Source: Phlebopus portentosus
Taxonomy: Eukaryota > Basidiomycota > Agaricomycetes > Boletales > Boletinellaceae
DNA: 64,000 nucleotides
Assembly (NCBI GenBank): GCA_037892935.1
Contig: JAYXKI010000003.1
Location: 1,488,001 to 1,552,000 of the forward strand
Direction of reading: 5' to 3'
Shown here: positions 24,101 to 36,086 of the stretch, piece after piece
How positions within the stretch are numbered: position 1 is the first letter of the stretch
How the letters are laid out: each line of letters starts with the position of its first letter
Translations under genes and position numbers: made by a program
The notes under the pieces: generated by a model
The model's input: the letters and a program-made list of their open reading frames with translations, nothing else
Database searches by the model: none
What the model was told of the DNA's origin: nothing

Positions 24101-24949
24101 GACGCTGAAATCGTCCCCGAGGACTCCGACGACACGACACGCCTCTTTGGCTGAAGGGATAGAGTAATACATACACTCGTCTCAGATGAGATGGCTAGTG
24201 GAGTCGCAAACCAAGCTGCAGGTCAACGTTGTCTCTGTCACCGTTTCCTTTCTCCATTTTGAAACTCGTTGCAAAGGACGTCGGGTTATCGCTACGTGGA
24301 ACCAATGAACTGTGGCGTGCTTTCTTGCACAGGCAACGGCGCATGCTAAGCAGTACTAGTATGGCCTGGATACGTTTGCATCATCGCCATCTTCTGCATC
24401 AAAACCTTTGGCTCCTGTCGATCTCTGGCCACGCCGGAGAGCGTGGCATCTGGGAATTAGCACCATTGCTATCCATCGTCTCAAAGCTTTTCAGCCCAGC
24501 CAGAGGAAATAGGGAAGGAATATCGAAGTAACGCCTCTGAGTTGTTTCTACGACGTCGGAGGTATCACACGCAACCTTCCGGACAATGACGCACATGCAT
24601 TGGGGCTCAATTTTCGCCAGCAGCTACTCACGGCGGTTTCACCTTTGCCCGTCAGCTAAGACTTGTGCAACCAATATCCCCTTTAATCGGTGCTATTTTT
24701 TATTGTTCAGCCTTTAGCTCCGAGTTCCGAAGCTCCGTGCTGGGACCGCTAGACGCCCATTCTACTTGATCGTAATTTTATATTCCGAATCGCGCAGTTT
24801 ATTCTCATTAGGATCCTTCAGGTCTCGCAGCACGGGTAATTTTGAACTGGGCGCGTATGCGTGTTCTCCTGTCTGTAACGCGGACACCATACGACCGGAA
24901 GTTTCTCGTCAGCCGTGCCACGGCCTTCTGGTGGTGCATGTGTAAAATG

Positions 24950-24965
24950 ACATGCACGTGCATGT
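24950..24965. repeat. 16-bp perfect palindrome centred on CACGTG
   Basis: ACATGCACGTGCATGT reads the same on both strands and centres on an E-box (CACGTG). It lies about 3 kb before the GATA factor start. It may be a binding site for a dimeric bHLH or bZIP protein; this is inference only. Confidence 0.8.
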
Positions 24966-27897
24966 TTTGAATTTCTTATTTGGTTCCGTAATTCCGCAAA
25001 TTTCCGTCAGGAAAACCTCTGGAAATCGATGCTACGAAGAGTCCGCCTTTGCAATAATTTGATTATATCCTCACGTTGCCGACTGTCGACACCGTGGTGT
25101 TCCCGCGAGTGGCATTTATTCATTCTCCCAGAAACTCGGCTCTTCGATGAGGCGTCCATTTCATCCATCTGAGTGACTGGGACAGAGTCATTCCTTTCGC
25201 TTCACAAATATTCCGCTTCCTATACGTCCACGAGTCGGTTCCGGGTCAATTTGAGGAGGATATCGTGCGGGTGTGCCTGTATATACGCACGGACTCTATT
25301 TACAGGTCAGCCAGTCACACAAGATGGCTGCGGGTAACAGAATGCAACGTGACGAGGATTACTAAGTGTTCATCATTTATCTTAACCCTTTCCGTATCCG
25401 TGTATTGTGTGGCTCTGACGCCGCGCTACATGGAGAGGATTCACTACGCACGCGCAGTTTCGTCGCCTTTCTTGTGAAAGGCCCTCGACAGCTGCGAAGT
25501 TTCATTATTATTAGAGAAGCTTCGCGGCGCAGCCTGCAGGCTCTACAAAACATCCGATCCCGCCGGAGTGACGAAAGGCCTATGGACGTACACAAACGGA
25601 TGGGCAGGTCCAACTAGCAGACCAGCCAATTCGCCTTGGCTGTGAAGGGAAAAGGCGGCAGAAAGCATACCAGAAGAGCCTGAAAGAAGCGAGAAGTCCT
25701 AGCCTAGACTTGTCGTGAATTCCCGGTCGGCGCTGCCCTTATTGTACCTCAGGCTGTTGGCCATCTGCACTCAGTTTCGAGCACCGAGTCCAAGTCTGGA
25801 TCGAATACTGCCTTAAAGCAAATGCCGCCGTGACGCGCCCTGAGCATCGGGATATGCAAGCGACCTGGGACGATGAAGAAGGGACGGCGCAGTAGAAAAT
25901 CCGCGGAGGAGGATCCCTCGCGCGCGCTCTACTCAATACTCACGGTACTAATTTGCTCGGCACAGGCAACGTCCGTTCGCTCCTTTTGTATTTCTTTCCC
26001 GGTCGAGAAATCGAACTTTTTTTTTAAAGAAGATGCTCAGGCGGGTCCTGGCTCGTCCTTCTTCAGTTCAGAATGTGTTCCATTTCAATATGGAGGATGG
26101 AATACTTGACCCGCCGCTACTCCTGTGCCGAATTCGAGCGCTCTGGCAATATACAAGTATGAATGCGAGGATCCCAGATAGTAACACATACGGTTAAGAT
26201 ATCCAGTCCCAGTAAGGTTTTGCATAGATATGGCTCGTCCTGCATCGCCTTTTGACTGGAATGTCATATTCGTGGCCCTTCCTAGGTAACCGGAACGTCA
26301 GTACTTGCTGTAGAATCATCATCGCCCATGTAGGGCTATCTGTTTGTCAATGTCCATCCTGATTGGTAGGTAAAATAAGGATTCTCGATGCCAGCGCCGC
26401 CGCCGCCGCTAGGAGACATCTCGAAGACCGCATCCGGCGCTGGCCGTCTACCTCAGAGTCGCTCACTCTTCATTTCCGCGACGACGAAGCCTCGGATGCA
26501 AAAGACACGGAGGTGACATCGAGGCCGACGCTGGCGGAAGAGACGACGATCCGCGAAGACGGGATATTCTGAGGATAAATGAAAACCTTGTCTGTATTTG
26601 TGAAGGTTGAAGCCACAGTACTAGTATCCAGACGATGTCATAGAGGGACTCGTGTCTGCCTCCGACCTTCTGTATCTCTTGTTTTGTTCTTTCTCGACCA
26701 CGACAAATACGAACTAATATTCAGTCCAGACTCATACAAGTTGGTTGCCGCGCGAGCCCCTTTTTCCTGAATAACTTTTCTTTTTGGGCCAACTCTCGCG
26801 GACTGCTATGTTGTATGAGTGTGCCTCGCCTAGGGATGAATGAACGAAAGGGAAAAAGGACCGTGCAGGGTCATATTAGACTGAAGAAGTACCGAAGCTC
26901 AACCGTCTTTACGTAGTATCTTCTCGGGATTCCTTCTCGTTTCCGCATAAGAGAGGATGTGCTGTTGCTTACAGAACGTGTTGAGCCCAGCGTGTTTACG
27001 CAACCAGAGCTGCAGTCGGACAGTAGCAACATACAGCTTCTTCCATAGAACTAATTATGAGCAAGAGGGCTCTGGACCTAGGCCAGTGCTCGTTTAGTGC
27101 TGGAAGCGAGCCATGCATATGACCCCATGCTCCGCACGGAGGGCAGGGGTGCAAAAGCCAGCTCATCTGAGGCCGCTAAATTTGCTCCTTCCTCATACGT
27201 GTGATGGCATTCAGATGTACATTTACCAATGCCGTAGTCGAGAGGACACAGTTTGTGCAATGACTCGGGTGGGGCATAGAGCGCCGCTGTCACAGCACCG
27301 GTACCTACGGCAGTGTGCAGGAAGGGAGAACCGTTTAGTGAAGAAGAAGGATGGAATGGGCGCTCGCTCGAGGCGATGCGATACGGCCATAACGTCAATC
27401 GAGGGCCGGCTCTTGAGCCAACAACCAACAGCCTCCCTATCGGATAGCAAGCAAGCTACACATGTATATTGTTACTATGCATACACGACTGGACATGGAC
27501 GACAAGGAACGTGTGCTCATTGCAGCAAGGACGGAGGGATATATCCGTAGGGTAGGACTAACTGGATAGCGCTTGTTTGTGGGGGTGCTGGTTAGTTTGA
27601 TTGAAATGAGGCTCAGTCTCGATAGAGCCAAATGACCGGACATTCTTTTCTCACGCCAGGCTGGACCCTGGAGGACCCCGAAGGCATGCTTCTCCCGATC
27701 TTGATCTTGCTATTTGCCTGTATTTGCACCTAGTCTGAAAGAGGAAGGAACGACTCTGCATATCGAGCCAATAAATTATACCTTTTATCGTCGCAAAATA
27801 CAAAAGAAGGCCCGACTCGGTCGAATCGTCTGCATCCCCTCCCTCGCCGTTGTCGTCGTCGTTCACACTCTCCACGACGCGTCGCTGCTCTTCCCGT

Positions 27898-27908
27898 TTA
27901 TATATATT
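27898..27908 (+). promoter_or_regulatory. TATA-like element before the GATA factor
   Basis: The AT run TTATATATATT stands 50-60 bases before ATG 27959 in otherwise mixed sequence. A CCAAT followed by AAATTATA occurs near 27768. The transcription start is unknown, so either could be the core promoter element. Confidence 0.3.
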
Positions 27909-27958
27909 TCATTTAGAGCAGTCGCCAATCACGACGCGCACGACGTACCCCCTGCTAA

Positions 27959-29734
27959 ATGGCCTCGACGCACTTCGACGCTGTCACCGTCTCCTCTGAC
28001 TCTTCCTTGCCCCAGACTCCTTCCCCGCGTAACTCTATTGTTCTCGACCATCCGTTCGAAAACGTCAAGCCGCAAGTCGACTTTGACCAGCAAATCGAAC
28101 CCAACTCTATCTTTGCTGCGGACAGTTACCCTCACCACTACCCAGAGTCTGAGCCAATCACCCATTCAATGGAGAACCCTGCTATGTGGAACGGCGCTCA
28201 CGCCGCTCCATTTTACGCGCCCCAGCGTCAAGGGAGCAATGGTTCGCTTCTCCAGGAGCTGCACGGACAGGACTACGCAGAACAGCTCGACGCGTATTCG
28301 CCTCCTCCATTGACTTCTAGTTCGGAATGGAGCACTCCTGCCCCGCTTCCACACCCGGTGCTCCCTCCTCACCAGTTACACCAAGAGCATATACAGGCAC
28401 AGGCGATGAGCCGACGGGCGTCTTTCTCATCCATGCATTCTGACCATGACGACGGTATGCATCGTGTTTTGCCTCCGTTCATGCCGGAGGAGCAGAATGG
28501 GCACTATAATCCTTACGGACCTAGGGATACCTTCTACTCTGAGCCACTGCATATGAACGACAACGGTTCTCCTCAGCCTACACTTTCCGCAGATCCTTCG
28601 GCTTTGCACGGACACATGCAATTCGGCACTCCTCCGCACCTTGAGGATGCTTACATGTCTCCGCACGCTCCTTACCGCGATATGGATGAGGGCATCAAGC
28701 TTGAAGACGGCACGCAGGTCATCGTGCCTTCCCAGCACATTTTCTACCCTCGTCCACCTTCCCAGGCCGGGCATCTGCCTCCTATGCCACTTTACATGGC
28801 TCCGCACGCTGCGATTCCGATTCAACATACGGATGACGCTGCGTCAAAGGAGACTCAATACCTTCGTCGACGCTGCTTCAACTGTCATACGACGGAGCCG
28901 CCTTCCTGGCGACGTTCGACGCTCAATCCTGGGAAGATTGTCTGCAACAAGTGCGGTCTCTACGAGCGAACGCATTTGCGACCGCGTCCTCAGCGATTTG
29001 ATGAGCTTCGTGCAGGCAACAAGTCGCGGAAGCACTCTTCGAAGGTGTTGTCTGGTTCGACAAGCCCGAAGGAGCGCTCAAATGCCGTTGTGAAGAAAGA
29101 GCAGAACGACATGGAGCTTGAGGCGCCGTCCCGACGGAGGTCGGCCTCGAACTCGTCGACTCACTCGGCGTCGAGCGACCTTGATGACTCTGGTTCGTTG
29201 GCATCTTGAATGTAGAATTTAACAGAAGAACTTATTTTGCTTTGAAATTCAGTGTCTATCTATTCGTCTGCATCCGCAGGCTCGATTTCTGGTGCTGACT
29301 CGTACAATAACTCACCTCTCATGGCGTCCTTCTCGATCCCAAATTCCTCGTCAGTCCCGACCGCTTCGCCTACATCATCGCCTCAGGCTCTTACTTTGGA
29401 ACTTGGTGCCATTAGACTTCCGACTGCCTCCCTCAATGATGTCGCGTCGCTTCCATCTGGACCCCATCAGCCTCGTAAAGCAGCAACGGCACCTTACTTC
29501 AATTCCAACAGTCGTGCGATTTCTCCTGCTGGGTCTATCGAAGGCTCAGATTATATGGCTGTCCGTCGTGGATCTATGCCCATCGAGCTTTCCCACCGCT
29601 CTTCGCCGCTGCTGACCAATGGCAGTACTCTCGGACTACCTGAGGTTACCGGCTGGCAACCAATCTCGATCGAGGAGGCTGATGTAAAGCTGCCGCTCAG
29701 CAGGAGCTCCTCTCGTGCCTCGATGGCAGCGTAA
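27959..29734 (+). CDS. GATA-type zinc-finger transcription factor
   Basis: Nuclear DNA-binding regulator, about 571 residues in two exons. Exon 1 is 27959-29192; a 60-base intron (29193-29252, ending TTCAG) joins in frame to exon 2 (29253-29734). Without splicing the frame would stop at 29209. A single finger begins at about residue 306: C-F-N-C, then HTTEPPSWRRSTLNPG with KIV, then C-N-K-C-GLYERTHLRPRP. The spacing is CX2C-X19-CX2C, longer than the usual 17 or 18. A basic tail (FDELRAGNKSRKHSSK) follows. The flanks are disordered and rich in S, P, H and Q, as expected for activation regions; the C-terminal exon is serine-rich and ends SRSSSRASMAA. It has the longest upstream space in the window. 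Relation to mushroom-development GATA regulators (gat1-like) is possible but not shown. Confidence 0.93.
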
Positions 29735-32143
29735 GCATTAGATTCACGCCAGCCGTCCACCTTTTTGCAATTGTTCTATATGAAATTCGTGTCTCTTGGA
29801 TGATCCATGAAACGTACGCCGCTGCGTTATTGCGGTCTAACTTATTCGTCATTTCTCTCAAATTATATCCGACTCAGACGTCCCAACTCTGTCACCCGAT
29901 ATCCACGAACCACATACGAAAAAGCGCATTGACCATCCCTTTATCGATCAATCGTCTGCTGCGACCTACGTCTTGGATGATGCGGGTTTCATTGTGGATT
30001 CCGATCTGTTTACCCCACCGGATGGGACGTGCGCTCGTGCGCTGACCAACTCATTGGCTGACTCCCTTTGCTGTATCATCAAAACAATTTGTGACGCATA
30101 CATCCGCTGCCTGCAACTAAAATATTCGTAACCGATTCCTTATTTCCCGCTTTTCTTTATTACTTGTTTGGCCTTGTTACCCTCTGTCGTCTCTGATATC
30201 CTTCCCGACTTCCTTAACATTATTGATGCACTCGCCTGGCATTCATGGTCTGTATTTACTTATCTCGGCACATGGAACTTTTCGATTTTCTTTTCTACTT
30301 ACTACTTTTTTTATTTTCTTCCTACTTCTTGACTATTTTTATATATGTGATACAACGGGATTGTGTACTTGTACGTAGCTACGGGGTGCTGTTCTCCCTT
30401 TGGATAGAGCACAAAGGGAAAAGTAAAGGAAGAATTAAATGTGAATGCGATTTAGGACCGTCGTTTGGCGAGCGAGATAAGGGTGAAGACGAATATGGTA
30501 AGATCTTCGCGAATAAAACGAGCATGCGATACGGGAGTTGCCGGGGGACCAGTGCAACCTGAAACACTTCGGAGAAGGCTCCGTTTATAGTTTTCGTAAC
30601 TCGATGAACTTGTGCGATTTTTCGAAGCGACTTGGGGTTTCTATTTCTTATTCTCTTCTCCTGTGTTCTAATCTAATTAATTTTCGTCTTTCGTCCCTTC
30701 CTTCGTCCTTCTTCTGGGCTGTCCCTTCCACTCTCCGACTGCGTATGATTCAAGTGCAGCCAAGACTAATTATAAGTAAATTGCGTGACCGTAAAGAAGC
30801 GACTCACTCTATCGGTTTTATTTTCGCTGAAATTTTCGACGGTCGAAGCACGACCACAACCGAGCTTTTTTTTTCCTTCTGAAAAGCACACATACATATA
30901 TATCGCACTTTTTTACGATCCCGCTAAGGTTTGCGCGTATGTATGTATACGACGAGAAGCGACAACAAAAGAAGCAAGCGCCGCGGGGGCGTGCGTGTGC
31001 GAGAAGTCGGCTCCAAAAGGCACATAGGCGCGAACCACGCTGAACCCAGGCACGTACGGTCGGTCGGCCGTTCGCCTACACTCGTTATTGAGTTTTATTT
31101 GCTGCCATGCACCGCGGCTACGGACGATATACGGTCACGGCTGCGGGCATAAGACGGGCACGCGCCGGGTCACTGGAAGAATTAGTAAGTCCTCCCGCTT
31201 TGAATCCGCGGCGCACGAGTGACGAGTGAAGCGTAAACGACTTGTCATTCTAGATAAATATCACCGCAGTTTAGCAGTTGTATAACGTACTGCGCTCGCA
31301 GTACGCAGCACCAGGTCTCTCCACTCCGAACCAAGTCATGAGTGCTCCCCAAAGTTTCAGGGCAGCGCAAAAAATAAGTGTGAATTATTGACATTCATTC
31401 ATATTCGCTAGGGCACTGCTCTCTGGTGCATCCGCCCGCGCGCGTATAGAAGATCGTTCTCCACATGCCCCGTCCATTCCAATTTTTCTACTCGAGTGGG
31501 CACGAGTACGCTAGATGTTTGCGGAGAAAAATAGAAAAAGAAAAAAAATGAGGGTGCTCGAAAAACGAAGTTAAATTGGCCGATCCCTCAGGCTCTCCAG
31601 ATGAATTCGGAACCAAACACATGTAGTAAGCAAGTCTGAGTCTGAAGAACTTGTGGAATTGCATAAGTGACCCGCTTCTTGAGCGAACTCTGTAACGGAA
31701 GCGTCGGAGTCGTTCAAGCTCAGTTGAGGCAAGGACGGTAAAAGAACTTCTCGCCGACTTATTCGAAAATTTATTGCTAGAAAACGCAGCAGCGAAATGA
31801 CGGGTCCCGACGACGTAAAAGTGTTCTGCACGTTCCTCGGTGTATTGACAGAAAGAGGAAAGCGAGTTATGGAGGCTGGTCTCATATGGCGGCTAAACGG
31901 CGCGAGCGATATCGGACATCTGGCCTATCTGGGAAAACAAAGTTCTCGCCGTGAGATTTCTTCTGCTCTGCACTTCTTCTCCGCCTGTTCCTTTTGCGAG
32001 ATCGCCTAATTCCTGCACAAAATAAAGTTACACGGCACCCACGCGGGAACTTGCCGTCTTCGGCCAGGAGTCAAGTCTCAAGCGCCTCCGGCATGCGACG
32101 GCATAACCAAACTACTGCAGATCCCGGCCCGTCCTGACCCTCT
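29735..32143. other. 2.4 kb intergenic region between convergent genes
   Basis: The GATA factor ends on the left and the NTF2-like gene ends on the right, so only two 3' UTRs are expected, yet the gap is far larger than other convergent gaps here (74-665 bases). It includes a pyrimidine-rich stretch at 30285-30345 and a short inverted repeat at 31286-31305. Small frames such as 31797-32009 (plus) and 31571-31885 (minus) overlap and lack support. Confidence 0.55.
31286..31305. repeat. 20-bp inverted repeat (9-bp arms, 2-base centre)
   Basis: CGTACTGCG, then CT, then CGCAGTACG. The arms are perfectly complementary. The centre is too small for an RNA terminator loop, so a protein-binding palindrome is more likely if it has any role. 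Confidence 0.75.
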
Positions 32144-33574
32144 TCATTCCGCGTCTCGATCTACATCGGGAGCTTGGCATGGTCGACTTGGTCGTCCCGT
32201 CGACCGGCCTTCACTGAAATGAAGTCCCAGTGCGTTCATATCTGGTCTCCGAGATGAGGAGGTGTAAATTGGCGAGACTGACGGCGATACATCGTCCTCG
32301 CTGTCATTGACAGCATCGGTGCTTCCGCCCTTCTTTCCGAAGACCCAGCCGGTTAAGCGAGACGCGAACGCCAGTCCTTGCGCAGCGGCTCGTGTGCCGA
32401 TCCACTGAGCTGCGCGCACCCCGGGTACTAAAGCAAGCACATCGCGGACGTCATAGAAATCGCGGTGGCGCGTTATGCGACCCTGCTCGTTAAAGGAAAG
32501 CCGGGAGATGACGTGAAGCTTGAGGTGCAGGGGACTGGGAAGCGGGAGGCGGCGTAGCCCCGGAATAGCGAGGACAGGTTTCGGATTTGTAACGTGGGCC
32601 CCAATGGTGGGCAATGAAACGAGTGAAGAAACTTCGACATCCGAGGCAGGTCGCCCATCGGAATGGAGGCCAGGAAAAATGAGAACATTCAATGTATGCT
32701 CGACGATGCTCAAGCGATGGCCATCTGAAAGATCCGAGAAGGATGAGTTAGCACAGGTCGAAGCACGCGAAGGGAAGCTCGTGTCGTGACGGAACCTTTC
32801 ACGTCTGACAGGCCGGCTTCTCTTCGCTGTCCACTAGTACCTGTCCATTTTTGACGCGTCAGCACTCACCAAAACTTTCGCTGTCATACATTTCGTCAAT
32901 CTCGCTCCACACGCGCAGGACCTGAAACCATGATTCTCGAGCTTCTTCGTACGTCTCTGATGGTCGGAACAGCGTCTTGAACATCGCTAGCGGGCGCGGC
33001 ACGTCCAACTCGCGCAGTTGGCGAGTCAGTGCGTTGATCTCGCTAATGATGTGGCGTGACGAGGCGGTGACCAGTGGATTCTCATAGCTACACAAAGAAA
33101 CGTCTCAGCCAACCAATCGCACCTCTTTGCGCGAGAAGGCAGAAACTTACACTTTGATGGGTATCGGCACAAGAACAGTATAACATATTGCATCCGATCA
33201 GCAAAATCGTTCCGATATCGAAGAACAGCCTCGTGGCACGTACCTGCATTAGCTTCGTAGAGTCTCTCGATCGCCTCCGTGGGCATTGCACCTGGTGCTG
33301 CACCATCACCGTAGATGAGTTCATACGCTTCTAACGTTGAAACACGGTTTGGCAAGGAGATATGGGAGGAGAGGGAGAAAGAAGAAAGATTGTTGCGATG
33401 TCTAACAAGCCCTTGGGATGACGTGCCCAGACCCGCGCCTTGTTGCTGCTGTTGCTGATGGTGTAAGGAGTCCATGCGGGGGAAGTAGAACAGCTGTTCC
33501 GTCTCAGACACGTCTGTATTGGCTCGACGTCGAGCGTGCATGTCGTGGGTACTTTGTGTCAGCGGCATCCACAA
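32144..33574 (-). CDS. NTF2-like (SigF-like) domain protein; function unknown
   Basis: Reads leftward from about 33574 (or an internal Met such as MDSLHHQ). The N-terminus is disordered with a Q6 run (HHQQQQQQGAG). The domain begins AIERLYEANAGT, then YENPLVTASSRHIISEINAL, followed by RQLRELDVPRPLAMFKTLF, WFQVLRVWSEIDEMYDSESF, HTLNVLIFPGLH, and LHVISRLSFNEQGRITRHRD with FYDVRDVLALVPG. This order (YENP...SR...I / RPLAM / LxVxxRLxFNExGxIxxHRDxYD) fits the fungal NTF2-like fold proteins often labelled SigF-like. No catalytic role is known to me. The exons EANAGT and YENPL join by an intron of about 152 bases (33088-33239), longer than its neighbours; another intron splits SESF from GHRLSIVEH. 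The tail is serine-rich and ends APDVDRDAE. Confidence 0.62.
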
Positions 33575-34634
33575 ATCTCAAGTCTTTGTACTGTCACAGA
33601 ACACTGGAATTTGACTAGAAGTGGTGTCAATGATACTGGTTTACCTCAGTCCGCGAGACGTCGACGGATTAAGAGAGCAGGTTAGGTGATTGTGCATGCG
33701 ACAGCGTCTAGTCTAGTCACGCTGTCTGATTTGACGATGCATTGATCGAGGATCGACGTCATCAAGCACCCAGGAGATCGACGTTCGTCATCATGGCACG
33801 CACCGCACCGCACCGACAAGTCAAAAAGTCTCTTAAGCACATCTCAACAAATCGCATCACAGATTCAAATTGTCGTGCCTCTCCTACCAGATCTCAGACT
33901 CGCTACTGTCGTTAATGAGATTAGCTTTCTCGCTTCGCTCGGTGAACAAACAATGTTGATCGTGACTTAAACGCCCATCAGACGACTCAGGGAGACTCTG
34001 AGGAATGGGTCCGAGGGCGCTGGCGCATTCTGCACTTGATGACTACCGACAATATTAATTGTAGACTTGGACAGTTCCTTCCGTTGGTATGATGTTCCTA
34101 GTTTTCTAAAGAGGAAAGGCCCATCGCCAGTTCATCAAAACAAGTCACGTAAATTACGGTATTTTCCAACCATAGCATACGAAAATGTCTTTGAAAATGC
34201 GCCGAAGATGTTGCAACGCTCATTGGACAGTGCATAAGGTCGGACGATTACTCTGTGGTACATAGCAGCTCGAAAGACATTAAGGATTGTCACCGTGCGA
34301 GTTCGGTGTCTGGTTTGCTTGTATTCAAGAGTTCAAGTCAGTTAAGATTTAATTGTATTTCGCAAGACAAGTCCAAGCACTCCGACAAACAGACTGAATC
34401 ATCGTCCTAATATTGATCCATACTAGAGAAACAAGATAAGGGACTTACAGAACTTCGACCTACATTTGACGGACAGAAGCAAAGCCATTTGTGTCGTAAT
34501 TTAGAAATATTATATGATTAACTTCGGATTTTGCCGATTTTTTAAAACCCACCCGACGCGTCCTTGTCATCGTCACGTTCTCGCTTCAACCTCCAAGTCT
34601 TCATATACTTTTAATAGACAAACACTTCGCTAGC
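33575..34634. other. Divergent intergenic region (1.06 kb)
   Basis: Promoter space for the NTF2-like gene (minus) and the DSC2-like gene (plus). It includes a CACCG-rich patch (CACCGCACCGCACCG) near 33800 and AT-rich sequence toward 34540. I see no coding signal. Confidence 0.5.
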
Positions 34635-36012
34635 ATGTCCTTTCAACATGCAGCAGTCACCAAAGGTCTGATTTATAGGCAAATCATGTTATCGACGGAC
34701 GGCTGAATGAGTGTTCCTGCCTGGGATAGGTCTCATGATTGGATGTGCGGCCTCATCCATCATAGCCAGCATTTTCGACGTGAAGCACTACCTGCATTTG
34801 CAAGTGCGTAAGCGATTGTGTTTGATTTCGCTTCTATGTGGCTAATAACATTTCTGTATCTTGAAGCTGTCTCCTCATCTCGCTCGACACCATCAGGTTT
34901 GCAAGTCTGCTGTCTGCGCTCAAACACGATTGACATATGGAGCGGTATACAGTATTGGAGACTCCTCGTTCATCATCTCGCGTTTTCAAATTCTAGCGAA
35001 TTGCTTTTGGCTGAAATCCTTTTGTACAACGTATCCATCCCCATCGAACGTATTTTCGGATCTTCAAAATTTGTTGTGAGTCGTATCGACTTTATCATCA
35101 GGTTAATAGTTCTCTTACGTTACCCTCCACCAGGGCTTTTGCCTAACCTCATTGTTGACTTCAACGATATTGGAATTCGGCAGCCTTCTCGTGTTCAACC
35201 ATTTCGGTTTAAATGTTTTGCCTTCTGGGCCTATTACTCTGGTCTTCAGCATTCTATATCAGTTCTCAAGGCTAATTCCTCGGGCATACACCTTCCGGAT
35301 ATTCGGAGTTACATTAACAAACAAGATATTCGCATATATACTTGCCCTTCAGGTGAGCTCTTCTGCAGCAAGCCATCGGTCACAGTGATCTAACGTGCTT
35401 GCACTCTAGTTGGTAATCAGTCAACCTCCAGGTTCAGCAGTGGCTGCATTCATCGGGATTGTATCTGGCCAGCTCTATCAATCCGATATCCTTGGTCTGA
35501 AAGCGGTCCGCTTGCCATTCACGATTCGTAGGCTGGCTAAGCGATATCTACTTCCGCTCATTGGCTCGACTAAGCCGCCACGCCTAAGCAATCGTGCGCT
35601 GCCAGACGACACACAACGTCCGCGGCGAACGATTCTAAGACCATCGCACGAAAATACAGAGACTGTGACGACTGCTGCTCCATCTCCATCGCCGGATCAG
35701 GCAGACTCTCAACAGGACATCCGGCATTCTGGTGTCGGCAATACGGGCCACTCAGTTGTTCGCGAGTGGGTCGACGAATTGACTGGTCGAACGGAACGTG
35801 CCGCTGCGGGATTGCGTGTACCAAGCGAGACGGAAATCAGTCAGCTCACAAGCATGTTCCCCGATTTGCGGAGAGAAGATATCGTGGGTGCGCTCCAGCG
35901 AAGGTGAGAAGAATTCTTGAATATTCGAAGGACCGTAATATTCACACCCAGCTTCTCTTACAGTCCAAACATTGAAGCTGCGGTCGACACGCTACTGAGC
36001 TCACATACGTAG
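34635..36012 (+). CDS. Rhomboid-like pseudoprotease with C-terminal UBA domain (DSC2/UBAC2-like)
   Basis: ER/Golgi membrane protein of the kind found in the Dsc E3 ligase complex (Dsc2) and in ERAD (UBAC2). Exons were joined by reading frame: 34635-34665 (MSFQHAAVTK), 34730-34803 (GLMIGCAASSIIASIFDVKHYLHLQ), 34867-34896 (LSPHLARHHQ), then 34953 onward (YWRLLVHHLAFSNSSELL). The run VTKGLMI...DIKHY-like...HLQLxPHLxRHHQYWRLLxHxLAFxNSSELL is the family signature. Membrane helices follow (CLTSLLTSTILEFGSLLVF, SGPITLVFSILYQFSRL, TNKIFAYILALQLVISQP, SAVAAFIGIVSGQLYQ). No Ser-His dyad motif (GxSG) of an active rhomboid is seen. The C-terminus EISQLTSMFPDLRREDIVGALQRR with SPNIEAAVDTLLSS is a UBA/CUE-type ubiquitin-binding domain. 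Stop at 36012. Confidence 0.86.
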
Positions 36013-36086
36013 TAGACTGAGATCAATGGATCAGGATGATACATTCAATTGCACTGCTACACAACAATGTACAATATACTGCACAA

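Larger units (their letters stand above)
21193..27958. other. 6.8 kb gene-poor region upstream of the GATA factor
   Basis: No reading frame here shows a recognisable domain, and the frames of more than 100 codons (for example 21898-22326, 22425-22841 on plus and 22497-23006 on minus) overlap each other on opposite strands without a convincing exon pattern. A GC-rich frame at 26363-26572 looks slightly more coding-like but has no recognised product. The right end must contain the GATA factor promoter and 5' leader. The rest may be regulatory sequence, non-coding RNA, or decayed genes. No transposon protein fragments are visible. Confidence 0.6.

Noticed and set aside
21193..27958. Possible decayed transposon in the large gap
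   Set aside because: I found no reverse transcriptase, integrase or transposase fragments and could not identify terminal repeats by eye.
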